In this document: piece by piece, positions 44,857 to 53,712 of the stretch
Layout of the letters: each line of letters opens with the position of its first letter
Numbering within the stretch: the first letter of the stretch is position 1
Source: Nocardioides thalensis
GTDB taxonomy: Bacteria; Actinomycetota; Actinomycetes; Propionibacteriales; Nocardioidaceae
DNA length: 64,000 bases
Reading direction: 5' to 3'
Assembly (NCBI RefSeq): GCF_013410655.1
Contig: NZ_JACCFP010000001.1
Coordinates: 186,001-250,000, forward strand
The notes under the pieces: generated by a model
The model's input: the letters and a program-made list of their open reading frames with translations, nothing else
Database searches by the model: none
What the model was told of the DNA's origin: nothing
Program-made: the position numbers and the translations under genes

Positions 44857-46185
44857 GTGACGACCGCTCCGACCGCCCGCAGCACGACCGCCTCGGACGC
44901 CCTGTTCGACCGGGCGCGCGCGGTGACGCCGGGCGGGGTCAACTCGCCGGTCCGCGCGTTCAACGCGGTGGGCGGCACCCCGCGCTTCATCACCTCGGCG
45001 CACGGGGCCTGGCTGACCGACGTCGACGGCAACGAGTACGTCGACCTGGTGTGCTCGTGGGGGCCGATGCTCCTGGGTCACGCCCACCCGGAGGTGGTGG
45101 CGGCCGTCCAGGCGGCGGTGGCCCGCGGCACGTCGTACGGCACGCCCACCGAGGGCGAGGTCACGCTGGTCGAGGAGATCGTTGCCCGGACGCCGGTCGA
45201 GCGGCTCCGGCTGGTCTCGTCGGGCACCGAGGCGACGATGTCGGCGATCCGGCTCGCCCGCGGCTTCACCGGCCGCGACGTGGTCGTGAAGTTCGCCGGT
45301 TGCTACCACGGCCACGTCGACTCCTTGCTCGCGGCCGCGGGCTCCGGGCTGACCACGTTCTCGATCCCCGGCACGCCCGGCGTCCCCGCCTCGTCGACGG
45401 AGCTGACGCTGGTGCTGCCCTACAACGACCGCGAGGCGGTCGCGGCCGCGTTCGCCGAGCACGGCGACCGGATCGCCTGCCTGATCACGGAGGCGGCGCC
45501 GGGCAACATGGGCGTCGTCCCGCCGGCTCCTGGGTTCAACCAGTTCCTGGCGGAGACCTGCCGCGCCCACGGTGCGCTCTTCATCAGCGACGAGGTGATG
45601 ACCGGCTTCCGGGTGTCGCGCAGCGGCCAGTGGGGCACCGACGGCGCGGTCGAGGGCTGGACGCCCGACCTCATGACGTTCGGCAAGGTGATGGGCGGCG
45701 GCCTCCCGGCGGCAGCGTTCGGCGGCCGCGCCGACGTGATGCACCACCTCGCGCCCGAGGGTCCCGTCTACCAGGCCGGCACCCTCTCCGGGAACCCGAT
45801 CGCCACCGCGGCCGGCCTGGCCACGCTGCGGCTCGCGACCGACGAGGTCTACGCCCACCTCGGGGCCGTCGCCGACACCCTGCGGCCCGCGGTCGCCGAC
45901 GCGTTCGCCGCGGCCGGCGTACCCCACGTCATCCAGTCCACCGGCTCGATGTTCTCCGTGTTCCTCACCGACCGGCCGGTCACCGACTACGCCGAGGCGC
46001 AGCGCACCGACTCGGCCGCCTACGGCGCGTTCTTCCACGCCATGCTCGACCGCGGCGTGCACCTGCCCCCGTCGGCCTACGAGGCGTGGTTCCTCTCCGC
46101 CGCCCACGACGACCGCGCGGTGCAGGCCGTGCTCGACGCCCTGCCCGACGCCGCGCGCGCGGCAGCCGCCGCTGGAGGCAACTGA
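44857..46185 (+). CDS. hemL: Glutamate-1-semialdehyde 2,1-aminomutase
   Basis: HemL isomerises glutamate-1-semialdehyde to ALA with PLP, the step after HemA. The 442 residues have [34 protein letters not shown], the [15 protein letters not shown] phosphate site, [26 protein letters not shown] and the PLP lysine in [21 protein letters not shown] 44857 is used because of the family N-terminus and the -10 box. It shares a TGATG overlap with the phosphatase gene. Confidence 0.96.
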   Translation: MTTAPTARSTTASDALFDRARAVTPGGVNSPVRAFNAVGGTPRFITSAHGAWLTDVDGNEYVDLVCSWGPMLLGHAHPEVVAAVQAAVARGTSYGTPTEGEVTLVEEIVARTPVERLRLVSSGTEATMSAIRLARGFTGRDVVVKFAGCYHGHVDSLLAAAGSGLTTFSIPGTPGVPASSTELTLVLPYNDREAVAAAFAEHGDRIACLITEAAPGNMGVVPPAPGFNQFLAETCRAHGALFISDEVMTGFRVSRSGQWGTDGAVEGWTPDLMTFGKVMGGGLPAAAFGGRADVMHHLAPEGPVYQAGTLSGNPIATAAGLATLRLATDEVYAHLGAVADTLRPAVADAFAAAGVPHVIQSTGSMFSVFLTDRPVTDYAEAQRTDSAAYGAFFHAMLDRGVHLPPSAYEAWFLSAAHDDRAVQAVLDALPDAARAAAAAGGN

Positions 46186-46877
46186 TGGCCACACCCGACA
46201 CCGTCGTCCACCTGGTCCGCCACGGCGAGGTCCACAACCCTGAAGGTGTGCTCTACGGCCGCCGCGACGGGTTCCACCTCTCCGACCTCGGCAAGCAGAT
46301 GGCGCTCAAGGCCGCCGAGGCGCTCTCGCAGCGTGACGTCACGGTGCTGCGCTCCTCGCCGCTCGAGCGCGCGCAGGAGACCGCCGCGCCGCTCGCCGAC
46401 AAGCTCGGCCTCACCGTCGACCTCGAGGAGCGGGTGCTCGAGTCGACCAACGTCTTCGAGGGCCACCAGTTCGGCAAGGGCCGCAACGCGCTGCGCAACC
46501 CGCTGCTGTGGCGCCACCTCTACAACCCGTTCAAGCCGTCGTGGGGCGAGCCCTACAAGGAGATCGTGGCGCGGATGATGGCCGCCGTCCACGACGTACG
46601 CCGCGCCGCGGCGGGCCACGAGGGCGTGCTCGTGAGCCACCAGCTCCCGATCTGGACCACGCGGCTTCACGTCGAGGGCCGGTCGTTCCTCCACGACCCG
46701 CGCAAGCGGCAGTGCACGCTGTGCTCGGTGACCTCGCTCCACTTCGTGGGTGACCGGGTCGCGCAGGTGTCCTACTCCGAGCCCGCGATCGACCTGGTGC
46801 CGAAGGGCGACCGGGGCGCGCCGTTCTCGGCGGGCGACGCCCCCGAAGAGGTCAAGCCCGAGGGGAAGCGAAACTGA
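46185..46877 (+). CDS. Histidine phosphatase family protein
   Basis: The 230 residues are a phosphoglycerate-mutase-like phosphatase with the catalytic RHG in TVVHLVRHGEVHNPEGVLYGRRDGFHLSDLGKQ, the second Arg/Glu in VLRSSPLERAQETAAPLA, and the C-terminal His in HEGVLVSHQLPIWTTRLHV. It overlaps hemL by one base and shares bases with the next, CTG-started, frame. A mycobacterial homologue sits at the same place between hemL and the thioredoxin-like gene (from memory). The substrate is unknown. Confidence 0.88.
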   Translation: MATPDTVVHLVRHGEVHNPEGVLYGRRDGFHLSDLGKQMALKAAEALSQRDVTVLRSSPLERAQETAAPLADKLGLTVDLEERVLESTNVFEGHQFGKGRNALRNPLLWRHLYNPFKPSWGEPYKEIVARMMAAVHDVRRAAAGHEGVLVSHQLPIWTTRLHVEGRSFLHDPRKRQCTLCSVTSLHFVGDRVAQVSYSEPAIDLVPKGDRGAPFSAGDAPEEVKPEGKRN

Positions 46878-47458
46878 GCTCCTCCGCTCGTCTCCGCGTG
46901 CTGGTCGGCGCCCTGCTGCTCGGGGCCCTGACCGGCTGCTCCGACGTCTCGGGCACCGGCGACCTCGACTACGTGCCGGGCGACGGCCGGGTGATCGAGG
47001 TGGACGCGGCCGACCGCGAGGACCCGGTGGAGATCAGCGGCGAGACGGTGCAGGGCGACCACCTCGACCTCGCCGACCTGCGCGGGCAGGTCGTCGTCGT
47101 CAACATGTGGTGGTCCAACTGCGGGCCGTGCATCAAGGAGATGCCGATGCTCGTCGAGGCCGAGAGCGAGCTGCCGCAGAAGGACACCGAGTTCGTCGGC
47201 ATCAACATCCGGGACCTGTCGACCGCGACCGCGGAGGCGTTCGAGCGCAGCCGCGGCGTCGACTACCCGTCGATCTACGACCCCGGCAGCGAGACCCTCG
47301 CGCGCTTCGGGTCCTACGAGCCCTACTCCCCGCCGGCGACGCTGGTGCTCGACCGCGAGGGCCGGGTCGCCGCGCTGATCAACGGCCCGGTGCCGTCGAA
47401 GACGACCCTCACCGCGCTCGTCGAGGAACTGGTCGCCGAAGAGAGCGCTGATGGGTGA
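46874..47458 (+). CDS. TlpA-like thioredoxin lipoprotein (probable CTG start)
   Basis: The mature part is an extracytoplasmic thioredoxin-fold protein with WWSNCGPCIKEMP (CGPC redox site) and PPATLVLDREGRVAALING. With CTG 46874 the N-terminus is a proper lipoprotein signal: SSSARLRVLVGALLLGALTGC, with the lipobox Cys at residue 22. The first GTG (46898) would remove the positive n-region. AGGGG (46861-46865) is 8 nt from CTG. CTGA overlaps the phosphatase stop. It is likely the reductant for cytochrome c haem attachment with CcdA. Confidence 0.85.
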   Translation: MSSSARLRVLVGALLLGALTGCSDVSGTGDLDYVPGDGRVIEVDAADREDPVEISGETVQGDHLDLADLRGQVVVVNMWWSNCGPCIKEMPMLVEAESELPQKDTEFVGINIRDLSTATAEAFERSRGVDYPSIYDPGSETLARFGSYEPYSPPATLVLDREGRVAALINGPVPSKTTLTALVEELVAEESADG

Positions 47459-48215
47459 GTGGTTCGAGACCCAGGCGGCCGCCGGCTCGCTCGCGCTCGC
47501 GATCCCGGTCGCCGTCGTCGCCGGTCTGGTGTCCTTCTTCTCCCCCTGCGTGATCCCGCTGCTGCCGGGCTACCTCTCCTATGCCACCGGGCTCTCGGGC
47601 GCGGACCTCGCCTCGGGTGTGGCCGCTCGAAAGCGCGGCCGGATGCTGGCCGGGTCGCTGCTGTTCGTGCTCGGCTTCGCGGTCGTCTTCGTGTTCGCCG
47701 GTACGGCGTTCGGCGGGCTCGCCGGCGAGCTACAGCAGTGGCAGGACACCCTGACGATCGTCCTCGGGGCGGGCCTGGTCGTGCTCGGGCTCGTCTTCGC
47801 CGGCGTCGTGCCGTGGCTGCAGCGCGAGTGGCGGGTGCACAAGGTGCCGGCCGTGGGGGTCGCGGCCGCGCCGCTGCTCGGCGCGCTGTTCGCGATCGGC
47901 TGGACTCCCTGCATCGGCCCGACGTTCGGCGTCATCATCAACCTGACCTACGCCGACGGCGGCACGGCGGCGCGGGGTGGCCTGCTCGCCCTCTGCTACG
48001 CCATCGGCCTCGGGCTGCCGTTCGTGGTCGCGGCGGTCGCCTACGAGCGCACCCTCGGCGCGCTGAAGTGGGTGCGCAAGCACCAGGTGTGGGTGATGCG
48101 GATCGGCGGCGCGATGCTCGTGATCGTCGGCGTCCTTATGCTCACCGGCTCCTGGGACCACCTGGTGCAGTGGGTGCAGCGGCACCTCGTCTCCACCTTC
48201 GAGGTGTCGGTGTGA
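47451..48215 (+). CDS. ccdA: Cytochrome c biogenesis protein CcdA
   Basis: CcdA carries electrons across the membrane to the TlpA-like protein. The 254 residues have six membrane helices and the paired cysteines in FFSPCVIPLLPGYLSY and GWTPCIGPTFG. The start is inside the end of the tlpA-like gene (8-bp overlap), and the end overlaps resB by GTGA. The order TlpA-CcdA-ResB-CcsB is system II cytochrome c maturation. Confidence 0.95.
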   Translation: MGEWFETQAAAGSLALAIPVAVVAGLVSFFSPCVIPLLPGYLSYATGLSGADLASGVAARKRGRMLAGSLLFVLGFAVVFVFAGTAFGGLAGELQQWQDTLTIVLGAGLVVLGLVFAGVVPWLQREWRVHKVPAVGVAAAPLLGALFAIGWTPCIGPTFGVIINLTYADGGTAARGGLLALCYAIGLGLPFVVAAVAYERTLGALKWVRKHQVWVMRIGGAMLVIVGVLMLTGSWDHLVQWVQRHLVSTFEVSV

Positions 48216-49879
48216 GCAAGTCCGACGAGCCGGAGGTTTCGAGGCTCGGCGCTAGGGCGCCTCGCACCTCAACCACCGGTCGGAAGCCGGGGGAGCTGAC
48301 CGCCCGCGAGCTGCTGCGCTGGACCTGGCGCCAGGTCACCTCGATGCGCACTGCGCTGGTGCTGCTCCTCCTGCTCGCGCTCGCTGCGGTGCCCGGCTCG
48401 GTCATCCCGCAGAGCGGCGTCGACTCGCTCGCGGTCTCGCGGTGGAAGGACGAGCACCCCGACCTCACGCCGATCTACGAGAAGCTCGACCTGTTCTCGG
48501 TCTACGACTCGGTGTGGTTCTCCGCGATCTATTTGCTGCTCGTGGTGTCGCTGGTGGGCTGCATCATCCCGCGCACCCTCGTCTACCTGAAGGCGTTCCG
48601 TGCCGAGCCGCCCGCGGCGCCGCGCAACCTGCAGCGGATGCCGGACGCGACGTCCTACGAGACCGACCTCGCGCCCGAGATCGTGCTGGAGCGGGCGAGG
48701 GAGGTGCTCGGACGCAGGCACCGGCTCCGCCGTACGGCCGCCGGCGACGACTTCGTGGGCGGCGAGCGCGGCCGGCTCCGCGAGGTCGGCAACCTGGTGT
48801 TCCACCTGTCCGTGCTGGTCGTGCTGGCCGGCTTCGCGATCGGCGGCCTGTTCGGCTACCAGGGCGGCGTGATCATCGTGCAGGCGAACGACGACTGCGC
48901 GAAGTGCGGCGTCTTCAGCAACACGCTCACGCAGTACGACGACTTCGACCCCGGCGGCCTGTTCACCCCCGACCAGCTCGACGAGTTCGGGTTCACCGTC
49001 GAGGACTTCGACGCCACCTGGCTGCGGGAAGGGCCCAACGCCGGCACCGCGCAGGGGTTCTCGGCCGACGTGAGCTATCACCAGGGCAAGGACGGCGAGG
49101 AGAAGCAGTACGACCTCCGGGTCAACCACCCGCTGTCGATCGGCGACACCGACGTCTTCCTCATCGGCCACGGCTACGCACCGGTGATCACGGTGCGCGA
49201 CGGGGAGGGCAACGTCGCCTACAGCGGGCCGACGGTCTTCCTGCCGCAGGACGCCAGCTTCGTGTCGTACGGCGTGATCAAGGCCCCGGCGGCGCAGCCC
49301 GAGCAGATCGGCCTCGACGGCCTGCTCTACCCGACGTTCGAGATGGTCGACGGCAACCCGGTCTCGGTCTTCCCCGACGACCTCTTCCCCCTGGTCTCGA
49401 TGCTCGTCTACAGCGGCGACCTCGGGCTGGACGACGGAGCGGCGCAGTCGGTCTACGTGCTCGACAAGGACAGCGCCACCCAGGTCACCGACGACGACGG
49501 CAAGCCGGTGCGGCTCGACCTCCGGCTGGGGGAGCGGAAGAAGATCCCGGGCCTGGGCAGCGTGGAGTTCGAGAGCGTCCAGCCGTGGGTACGGGTCCAG
49601 ATCAGCCAGACCCCCGGCAAGGAGGTCGCTCTCGTCGGCGTCGTGCTGGCGCTGATCGGGCTGTGCGGGTCGCTGTTCATCCGGCCGCGCCGGGTGTGGG
49701 TGCGGGCGCGCACCGTGCCGTCGGGGCCCGCGGGCGAGGGCAGTGCGGACGAGGGTGCCACCATGGGGCGGACGCTCGTCGAGGTGGCGGTCCTGGACCG
49801 CTCGGGCAACGACGAGGTCGGCGAGGTCGTCGCGGACATCGTGAGGCGTTTGCAGGAGGAACAGGTGAGCCAGGCATGA
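48212..49879 (+). CDS. resB: Cytochrome c biogenesis protein ResB
   Basis: ResB and CcsB form the system II haem-delivery/ligase complex. The 555 residues have membrane helices near 47-65 (TALVLLLLLALAAVPGSVIPQSGVD), 105-125 (YLLLVVSLVGCIIPRTLVYL), 195-215 and the last at about 480-500, with a large extracytoplasmic domain between. The N-terminal leader (residues about 7-22) contains the repeat-encoded EVSRLGARAPRTSTT segment. GTG 48212 overlaps ccdA, and the end overlaps ccsB by ATGA. Confidence 0.93.
   Translation: MSKSDEPEVSRLGARAPRTSTTGRKPGELTARELLRWTWRQVTSMRTALVLLLLLALAAVPGSVIPQSGVDSLAVSRWKDEHPDLTPIYEKLDLFSVYDSVWFSAIYLLLVVSLVGCIIPRTLVYLKAFRAEPPAAPRNLQRMPDATSYETDLAPEIVLERAREVLGRRHRLRRTAAGDDFVGGERGRLREVGNLVFHLSVLVVLAGFAIGGLFGYQGGVIIVQANDDCAKCGVFSNTLTQYDDFDPGGLFTPDQLDEFGFTVEDFDATWLREGPNAGTAQGFSADVSYHQGKDGEEKQYDLRVNHPLSIGDTDVFLIGHGYAPVITVRDGEGNVAYSGPTVFLPQDASFVSYGVIKAPAAQPEQIGLDGLLYPTFEMVDGNPVSVFPDDLFPLVSMLVYSGDLGLDDGAAQSVYVLDKDSATQVTDDDGKPVRLDLRLGERKKIPGLGSVEFESVQPWVRVQISQTPGKEVALVGVVLALIGLCGSLFIRPRRVWVRARTVPSGPAGEGSADEGATMGRTLVEVAVLDRSGNDEVGEVVADIVRRLQEEQVSQA
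48231..48278 (+). repeat. 48-bp REP-like element inside resB (copy 1)
   Basis: It starts CGGAGGTTTCGAGGC and ends CGCACCTCAACCACCG, with an inner GGCGC-TAGG-GCGCC hairpin. It differs from the copy at 50036-50083 by one base in 48. It is read in frame as EVSRLGARAPRTSTT. Confidence 0.9.
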
Positions 49880-50931
49880 GCAACGAGGCGTGGGAGACGC
49901 TGAGCAACCAGGCGATCGGCGCTGCGGGGATCGTGTACTTCCTCGCGCTGCTGGTCCACCTGGCGGAGTGGGCCTCGCTGCGGAAGCCGAAGGCGGTGGC
50001 CCTCCCGGAGGAGGCGCTGGTCGGCGCCGACACGTCGGAGGTTTCGAGGCTCGGCGCTGGGGCGCCTCGCACCTCAACCACCGACGGCGAGGGCGGTCGC
50101 CGTACCGACTCCGAGCGTGCCGAGTTCCTCGGCCGGGTGGGCCTGCTGCTGACGGTGATCGCCGCGGGTGCCCACCTGATCGCCCTCGTGGGCCGCGGGA
50201 TGGCCGCGTCGCCCAACCGGGTGCCCTGGGGCAACATGTACGAGTTCACGATCTCGGGCACGTTCGTCGTGTCCCTGATGTACCTCGTGCTCTACAAGCG
50301 GTTCCGGCTCCACTGGATGGCGCCCCTCGTCGTCGGCTTCGTCCTGACCACGCTGATGGTCGCGGTGATCTGGCTCTACAAGCCGGTCGCGCCGCTGATG
50401 GACTCGCTCCAGTCCTACTGGCTCGTCATCCACGTCGTCTCCGCCATCATCGCCACCGGCGCGTTCACGATCGGCGGCATCGCCTCGGTCGTCTACCTGG
50501 TGAAGAAGCGCGCCGAGAGCCGCCTCGGCGAGGGCGAGGAGCTGGCCGGCTGGCTCGGCCGGGTGCCGACGCTCGACGCGCTCGACAAGCTCGCCTACCG
50601 GGTGCACGCGTTCGCGTTCCCGGTGTGGACGTTCGCGGTGCTGATCACCGGCCCGATCTGGGCCCACGAGGCCTGGTCGCGCTACTGGAACTGGGACCCG
50701 AAGGAGGTGTGGGCGTTCATCACCTGGGTGGTCTACGCCGGCTACCTCCACGCGCGAGCGACCGCCGGGTGGAAGGGCCGCAACGCCGCGATCCTCGCCC
50801 TGGTGGGCCTGGCGACCCTGTGGTTCAACTTCATCGGCGTGAACTTCTTCGCCGGCAACTCCAGCCAGCACTCCTACGCCGTCGAGCGCCCCGTCGTCGA
50901 CCATCGGTGGTCGAGTAGTCCGAGCCGCTAG
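49876..50931 (+). CDS. ccsB: Cytochrome c biogenesis protein CcsB
   Basis: CcsB (CcsA type) carries haem to the outside for attachment to apocytochrome c. The 351 residues have about eight membrane helices, the VPWGNMYEFTISGTFVVSL motif, and the WWD domain as GPIWAHEAWSRYWNWDPKEVWAFITWVVYAGYLHARAT. The loop after helix 1 (residues about 54-69) is the repeat-encoded EVSRLGAGAPRTSTT. The last 14 or so residues (VVDHRWSSSPSR) are read from a second REP type that also covers the stop. ATG overlaps resB. Confidence 0.93.
   Translation: MSNEAWETLSNQAIGAAGIVYFLALLVHLAEWASLRKPKAVALPEEALVGADTSEVSRLGAGAPRTSTTDGEGGRRTDSERAEFLGRVGLLLTVIAAGAHLIALVGRGMAASPNRVPWGNMYEFTISGTFVVSLMYLVLYKRFRLHWMAPLVVGFVLTTLMVAVIWLYKPVAPLMDSLQSYWLVIHVVSAIIATGAFTIGGIASVVYLVKKRAESRLGEGEELAGWLGRVPTLDALDKLAYRVHAFAFPVWTFAVLITGPIWAHEAWSRYWNWDPKEVWAFITWVVYAGYLHARATAGWKGRNAAILALVGLATLWFNFIGVNFFAGNSSQHSYAVERPVVDHRWSSSPSR
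50036..50083 (+). repeat. 48-bp REP-like element inside ccsB (copy 2)
   Basis: One base differs from the resB copy (A to G at the centre). It is read in the same frame as EVSRLGAGAPRTSTT, in a loop between the first two membrane helices. Confidence 0.9.
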
Positions 50932-50954
50932 GCGAGGACGTATCGAGACCGATC
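50895..50954. repeat. REP-like element over the ccsB stop
   Basis: GGTGGTCGAGTAG (50895-50907) and CGTATCGAGACC (50939-50950) are inverted edges of the same family as 37140-37209. The ccsB stop TAG lies inside it, so the last residues of CcsB derive from the element. Confidence 0.7.
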
Positions 50955-51171
50955 AGCTTTCGTCGGGATCCGTCGGGTGCCGGCGCTTGCGGTCGAGGTC
51001 GCGCAGGAAGTCCATGTCGTCGTCGGGCGCGATCGGGCGCGGCGGCTGCGAGGGTCGCTGCGGGCGGCGCCGTACGGCGGGGCCGCCGCCCTCGCCGCGC
51101 TCCTGAAGCATCCGCGTCACCAGGTAGGTGACGGCGGCGAACACCGCGATCACGATGAAGAACTTCAGCAC
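50953..51171 (-). CDS. Small membrane protein of unknown function
   Basis: The 72 residues have one N-terminal membrane helix ([20 protein letters not shown]) and a charged, Pro/Arg/Asp-rich cytoplasmic part ending [13 protein letters not shown] 51171 is preceded by TACATTGGAGGG, which serves either as -10 box plus 6 nt or as a Shine-Dalgarno site. No family is recognised. It is convergent with ccsB. Confidence 0.6.
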   Translation of the reverse strand: MLKFFIVIAVFAAVTYLVTRMLQERGEGGGPAVRRRPQRPSQPPRPIAPDDDMDFLRDLDRKRRHPTDPDES

Positions 51172-51249
51172 CCCTCCAATGTAGGTCGCCCGGAAAGCCC
51201 GCGGACCGATCCGGGGTCACGAATCGGGAACACCTGCCGGGAACACCTG

Positions 51250-51285
51250 GCGGCTTCGCCGCCGGCTCGCTCGCTCGCCTACCCT
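51250..51285 (+). promoter_or_regulatory. Hairpin and -10 box before the DUF4229 gene
   Basis: GGCGGC-TTC-GCCGCC (51250-51264) is a short perfect hairpin. TACCCT (51280-51285) is 6 nt before GTG 51292. Confidence 0.4.
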
Positions 51286-51291
51286 GGCGAG

Positions 51292-51552
51292 GTGAAGGAG
51301 TTCTGGATCTACACCTTGCTGCGGCTCGGTCTGTTCGTCGGTTCGTTCGCGATCGTGTTCGGCATCTGGTTCCTCGTTGCCGACTCGGTCACCCTGCTGT
51401 GGGTGATCGTCATCGCGTTCGTGATCAGCGGGATCGCGTCGTACTTCCTGCTCGAGCGGCAGCGCGAGGCGTTCGCAGTGAAGGTCGAGGGACGGGCAGG
51501 CAAGGTGGCGGACAAGCTCGAGGAGAGCCGGTCCAAGGAGGACACCGACTGA
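51292..51552 (+). CDS. DUF4229 family membrane protein
   Basis: The 86 residues hold two membrane helices (about 5-28 [25 protein letters not shown] and 34-52 [19 protein letters not shown]) and a charged tail [31 protein letters not shown]. Its place next to menA in actinobacteria and its size fit DUF4229. No function is known. GTG 51292 has a -10 box 6 nt upstream; the frame above it is not conserved. Confidence 0.75.
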   Translation: MKEFWIYTLLRLGLFVGSFAIVFGIWFLVADSVTLLWVIVIAFVISGIASYFLLERQREAFAVKVEGRAGKVADKLEESRSKEDTD

Positions 51553-51559
51553 CCGTCGG

Positions 51560-52444
51560 TCAGCGGCCGATGACCAGTCCGGCCGCGGCGCCGGCCGCCC
51601 ACAAGAGCTCGGCCACGCCGGTCTTCTGGAGGACCGGGATCAGGCCCGGGCCGCCGGCCCCGCCGAGCACGATGCGCGCGGCCGGCACGGCCGGCAGCGC
51701 GAGCACCAGGCCGAGGAGCGCCCACCACGTCGTGCAGCAGGCGAGGGCCACCAGCGCGGCGACGGCGAGGACCAGCAGCGCGGCGTACCACCAGCGCGTG
51801 AGCCGGTCGCCGAGCCGGACCGCGAGCGTCATCTTGCCGGCGACGCGGTCGGTGGGGATGTCGCGCAGGTTGTTGGCGACGAGGATGGCGCACGCGATCG
51901 ACCCCACGCCGACTCCCGCGAGCAGGGCGGGGACACCGCCGTCGGACCACTCCTCGGTCTGGACGTACGTCGTGCCGACCACCGCGACGAGCCCGAAGAA
52001 CACGAACACCATGACCTCGCCGAGGCCGAGGTAGCCGTAGGGCTTCGAGCCCCCGGTGTAGAACCAGGCGGCAACCACGCTGACGGCGCCGACCGCGAGC
52101 AGCCACCACGCGGTGGTGGCCGCGAGCACCAGCCCGGCCACGCCCGCGACCCCGAAGGCCAGGAACGCGGCCCGCTTCACCGCGGCGGGCGAGGCGAGCC
52201 CCGAGCCGACCAGCCGGAGTGGGCCGACGCGGTCGGCGTCGGTGCCGCGGATGCCGTCGGAGTAGTCGTTGGCGTAGTTGACGCCGACCTGGAGCGCGAG
52301 GCTCACGACGAGCGCCAACAGCGCCTTCCACCAGACCGCCTCGTCGACGTGGACGGCGACGCCGGTGCCGGCGAGCACGGGCGCGACGGCCGCGGGCAGG
52401 GTGCGGGGGCGGGCTCCGGCGAGCCAGTGTGCGGGTGTTGCCAT
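51560..52444 (-). CDS. menA: 1,4-dihydroxy-2-naphthoate polyprenyltransferase
   Basis: MenA attaches the prenyl tail to DHNA in menaquinone synthesis, at the membrane. The 294 residues have eight or nine helices. The two Asp-rich motifs are [18 protein letters not shown] and [25 protein letters not shown] 52444 gives the family N-terminus [16 protein letters not shown]. It is separated from menE-menC-menD by three MFS genes. Confidence 0.94.
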   Translation of the reverse strand: MATPAHWLAGARPRTLPAAVAPVLAGTGVAVHVDEAVWWKALLALVVSLALQVGVNYANDYSDGIRGTDADRVGPLRLVGSGLASPAAVKRAAFLAFGVAGVAGLVLAATTAWWLLAVGAVSVVAAWFYTGGSKPYGYLGLGEVMVFVFFGLVAVVGTTYVQTEEWSDGGVPALLAGVGVGSIACAILVANNLRDIPTDRVAGKMTLAVRLGDRLTRWWYAALLVLAVAALVALACCTTWWALLGLVLALPAVPAARIVLGGAGGPGLIPVLQKTGVAELLWAAGAAAGLVIGR

Positions 52445-52455
52445 GGTGCAGCGAT

Positions 52456-53712
52456 CTAAGCAGGCTGCGTGATGCCCTCGCGCTCCAGGTGCCGCTCGGC
52501 GGCTCTCGCTGCCGGATGGATGAGGACGGTGGCGAGCACGATGATCGCGGCGATGACGATCCAGCCCTCGGTGCCCCACTCCATCGCGAGGAAGGTGTAG
52601 GCCGCGGGCGCCCACACCGTGCCGACGGTGTAGCCGAGCTGGGAGACCCCTTGGTACTCGCCGCGTCGATCGGGGTCGGAGAGCTCGGCCTGGAGGCCCC
52701 ACTCGCCGGCGGACTGGAACAGCTCGGCGCCGGTCACGGTGACGTGGCCGATCCAGACGAGCGCGATGGTGACCCAGCCGACGGTGTCGTGGGTGACCGC
52801 GACGATCCCGCAGGACAGCAGGAAGAAGTAGGCACCCCGCCGCTGCGCTCGCAGCGAGTCGGCCACGGTGACGATGCCCCGTGCCGCGGCGACCTGCAGG
52901 AAGACCGCCATGAGTGTGTTGGTGCCGAAGAGCCAGGCGATCAGCACCCGTGGCGCGTCGGTCTCGTCGACCAGCCACAGCGGGATCACGACGTTGAGGA
53001 GCACCTGGTGGGTGCCGAGCACACCGCCGAGGATCGCGGTGGCGAGGTAGCCCCGGTTGCGCAGCGCGCTGCGCCGCGACCCGGCCTCCTCGAGCGCCTC
53101 GGCGAGCGGCTGCTCCTCCACGTGGTGGGCGACGGTCGGCAGGCGGGAGATGAGCAGCGCGTTGAGCAGGAGCAGGACCGCAGTCACCACCGGGACGAGC
53201 CGGATGAGGGCGTCGTTGTCGAACGCCAGCGCGACACCCGCGAGCAGTGCGCCGAGCGTGTAGCCGACGTTGCGGGCGGCGCGGAAGTAGGCGTTGGAGG
53301 AGACCCGCTCCTCCCGCGGGAAGATGTCGAACCGGTAGGCGTTGCGCGCCGAGCGGCTGCTGGAGATCACGACCTCGAGGACGATCAGCATCGCGACGAA
53401 CGTGAGCATCCCGCCGACCGCGAGCCAGGCGACGTACAGCAGCGCCTCGAGCGCCGACGAGACGACCCAGACGCGCTTGGCGCCGTACCTGTCGCTGAGC
53501 TTGCCGAGCGGCACCGCGACGAGGAAGGTGGCGACGCCCGCGATCGTCAGGCCCAGTCCGACCTGGGCCGCGGACAACCCCACGATCTGGGTGAAGAACA
53601 CCGCGCTGCCCGTGAGGAAGACGCCGTCGCCGAACGCCGACAGGATCGACTGCTCCGAGAGCCGCCGGACGAGGGGCGTGGGGCCGAGGAGGCGCAGGAG
53701 CCGCCCGGTCAT
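52456..53712 (-). CDS. MFS transporter, tandem paralogue 1
   Basis: The 418 residues have about 12 helices. The copy is the most diverged of three tandem paralogues: GSAVFFTQIVGLSAAQVGLGLTI, PLGKLSDRYGAKRVWVVSS (motif A), IPLWLVDETDAPRVLIAWLFGTNTLMAVFLQ, and LSDPDRRGEYQGVSQLGYTVG. ATG 53712 overlaps the stop of the next copy (ATGA), so all three are translated together. The substrate is unknown. Confidence 0.8.
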   Translation of the reverse strand: MTGRLLRLLGPTPLVRRLSEQSILSAFGDGVFLTGSAVFFTQIVGLSAAQVGLGLTIAGVATFLVAVPLGKLSDRYGAKRVWVVSSALEALLYVAWLAVGGMLTFVAMLIVLEVVISSSRSARNAYRFDIFPREERVSSNAYFRAARNVGYTLGALLAGVALAFDNDALIRLVPVVTAVLLLLNALLISRLPTVAHHVEEQPLAEALEEAGSRRSALRNRGYLATAILGGVLGTHQVLLNVVIPLWLVDETDAPRVLIAWLFGTNTLMAVFLQVAAARGIVTVADSLRAQRRGAYFFLLSCGIVAVTHDTVGWVTIALVWIGHVTVTGAELFQSAGEWGLQAELSDPDRRGEYQGVSQLGYTVGTVWAPAAYTFLAMEWGTEGWIVIAAIIVLATVLIHPAARAAERHLEREGITQPA

